A stretch of 64,000 nucleotides of DNA. Origin: Patiria pectinifera (taxonomy: Eukaryota; Echinodermata; Asteroidea; Valvatida; Asterinidae). Positions 62,669 through 64,000 of the stretch are shown piece after piece (the first letter of the stretch is position 1; every line of letters begins with the position of its first letter). The DNA lies in contig CM057129.1 in NCBI GenBank assembly GCA_029964075.1, positions 22,001,430 to 22,065,429 on the forward strand, in the 5' to 3' direction. Made by a program: the position numbers and the translations under genes. Below the pieces are notes generated by a model, which saw only the letters and a list, made by a program, of their open reading frames with translations, made no database searches and was not told the DNA's origin.

Positions 62669-64000
62669 ACACGTACATCGTTCGAGCTCCGGAGTAAGTA
62701 GGTGTTTTTGTGTATTTTAGACTTTGTTTGATTATTATTTATTTACCACTGTACTTTGTATTGCCGATACATCTTGCAAGACCGTTTCTAGCCTCTCGGG
62801 TGTTTTCATTTTATTATATTTTCAGATTCATTTTTCGTTCGTCCCTGTTTAGCTTGACGCACTGTCTGACTGGCCGCCATGGCTAGCCAGGCAGGGCCCG
62901 CTATTCAGGGGCAGTCAACCGTAGGGGCGTCCGCTCCTAGCAAGCCCATTGTTCCTGGTGACGAGCCATTCAAGAACGTCACGAGGAACAATGGTGTTAC
63001 TTTCCGTGCTACAGACACTGTATCCATACAATCCTACATTGATTCGTTCACTAATGTCCACCCTGCCAAAGATATCATCTCTGCTTCTCGTATTTCAAAT
63101 GGTCGTATTGCTATCTATCTCAGCTCGAGGGAGGCCGTCATGGACGCTGTTCAACGTGGTCTCGACCATGACGGTTCTTTCCTTGAGCTGACTCCCCTCA
63201 TCCGTCCTACTACCCGAATCACTTTATCTAATGTATACCCTGAAATCCCTAATTCCATCCTGGTAAATAATCTCTCGGCATTCTGTAAAGTCGTATCCCA
63301 GATCCGCCCCATTCCCCTGGGCTTCAAAAATAAAGAACTCAGTCACATAATGTCTTTCCGGCGACACGTTCAGGTTCTGATCAATGACAATATTACACCC
63401 CCGGATCACATCAACTTCTCCCACAACGGAGTAAATTACCGTGTGTTTCTTTCAACTGAGTCCGTGCGGTGCTTCAACTGTGGAGAGTTCGGCCATATCA
63501 GTCGGGCATGCAAAAAGCAACCCTCCAACCCTCAGACCCACCCGGACAACCCTCTCAACCCACCCCCGGTTTTTGTACATGGTAAATCAGATCCCAAACA
63601 TCCCCCCAAAAAATCCAAGACATCCTCTTCTCTGACAACAGTAGGGGGCGGCACTACTTCTGCGGACCGGGGCTCCGCGGTTCGGCCGGGCCTCAGTGCC
63701 TCGGCCGGCCCTGGTGTTCCGTCTGCGGGGGCGGTGGCCTCCGCGGGTGCCTCTGGTGGGGCTCCCGCCTCTGCTCCGGCGTCTGTTGGGGCAGGCGGCG
63801 GGGCTCCTCGTGCGGCATCCGCGGGGCCTCCGGCGGGGGCGTCCGGCACGGCTGCCCCGGGGTCTGTTGCGGGGACTGATCCGTCGCCACCGGCGTCTGC
63901 TGGAGGCGTCGGGTCGGACTCTGCGGCCTCGGGCGCCTCGTCGTCGGGTGCCTCGGCCGGAGCTGCCTCCAAGAAAAAAACCGTCTACGTCTGGGGAACA
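62669..64000 (+). mobile_element. Tx1-like LINE, 5' part (continues past window)
   Basis: A 5' untranslated leader of ~210 bp follows the microsatellite, then ORF1 open to the last base. It appears 5'-complete, since an ORF1 with a full start and leader is preserved. ORF2 (endonuclease and reverse transcriptase) must lie beyond 64000, so the clade call rests on ORF1 alone. Confidence 0.75.
62879..64000 (+). CDS. LINE ORF1, nucleic-acid-binding gag-like protein (3' end beyond window)
   Basis: Open for 374 codons without a stop to the window edge. The start ATG has a textbook context (gccgccATGG). Residues ~30-190 read TFRATDTVSIQSYIDSF, SASRISNGRIAIYLSS, PTTRITLSNVYPEIPNS and SHIMSFRRHVQVLIND, the pattern I recall for ORF1 of Tx1/L1-like LINEs of fish and invertebrates (often annotated ZCCHC-like). 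A CX2CX4HX4C knuckle follows (CFNCGEFGHISRAC, ~200-213). From ~215 the chain becomes Pro- then Ala/Gly/Ser-rich low complexity with high GC, ending at KKKTVYVWG. The role would be RNA binding in the LINE ribonucleoprotein. A domesticated host CCHC protein is the less likely alternative. Confidence 0.8.
   Translation, partial: MASQAGPAIQGQSTVGASAPSKPIVPGDEPFKNVTRNNGVTFRATDTVSIQSYIDSFTNVHPAKDIISASRISNGRIAIYLSSREAVMDAVQRGLDHDGSFLELTPLIRPTTRITLSNVYPEIPNSILVNNLSAFCKVVSQIRPIPLGFKNKELSHIMSFRRHVQVLINDNITPPDHINFSHNGVNYRVFLSTESVRCFNCGEFGHISRACKKQPSNPQTHPDNPLNPPPVFVHGKSDPKHPPKKSKTSSSLTTVGGGTTSADRGSAVRPGLSASAGPGVPSAGAVASAGASGGAPASAPASVGAGGGAPRAASAGPPAGASGTAAPGSVAGTDPSPPASAGGVGSDSAASGASSSGASAGAASKKKTVYVWGT

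Noticed and set aside
63532-63972. 146-codon Ala/Pro-rich minus frame
   Set aside because: It is the antisense of the GC-rich low-complexity part of LINE ORF1.

Overview
The window looks like nuclear DNA of a marine invertebrate, most likely a non-vertebrate deuterostome. Its genes have many short exons with canonical GT/AG sites, introns of 0.2-10 kb, AT-rich noncoding DNA, frequent tacatgtac-like palindromes, several SINE and MITE families, a BEL/Pao element and a Tx1-like LINE. The species cannot be fixed from sequence alone; echinoderm or a relative is my guess. No bacterial operon, CRISPR array, rRNA or free-standing tRNA gene was seen.

Three host genes could be rebuilt exon by exon. 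(1) ALDH7A1 (antiquitin), minus strand, 586-35498: 15 exons coding about 473 residues, with the last ~67 residues lying beyond position 1. (2) TMEM234, plus strand, 37647-40658: four exons, 127 residues, complete. (3) An aquaglyceroporin, minus strand, 46302-58292: seven exons, 319 residues, complete. ALDH7A1 and TMEM234 are divergent, with 2.1 kb between their start codons. TMEM234 and the aquaporin are convergent. They act in unrelated processes (lysine and aldehyde oxidation, a small membrane protein, glycerol/water transport), so their adjacency is synteny rather than an operon.

The rest is mostly transposon-derived. ALDH7A1 introns hold an 8-bp-TSD hAT-like MITE (271-443), a ~450-bp repeat (three copies), Harbinger-like MITEs with TTA flanks (two here, one near the aquaporin), a TTAA-flanked MITE with all three copies within 90 bp of ALDH7A1 exons, several foldback elements, tRNA-derived SINEs, and a SINE split by a foldback element that itself carries a SINE. 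The ALDH7A1-TMEM234 gap holds a 985-bp element with 45-bp perfect inverted ends and an internal minisatellite apparently built from its own end motif. Aquaporin intron 2 holds a whole-looking BEL/Pao element (49182-57237, 809-bp LTRs identical by eye, TSD TAAAC) nested inside a MITE, which enlarges a ~290-bp intron to 8.7 kb.

The right end (58.3-64 kb) has no host gene. It holds a foldback minisatellite, a MITE with a 16-bp perfect internal hairpin, a Helentron-like element bounded by (TTTC)n, and, directly against that microsatellite, a Tx1-like LINE. The LINE ORF1 stays open from 62879 to the window edge. This last arrangement, a LINE apparently placed at a microsatellite, is the most system-like thing in the window.
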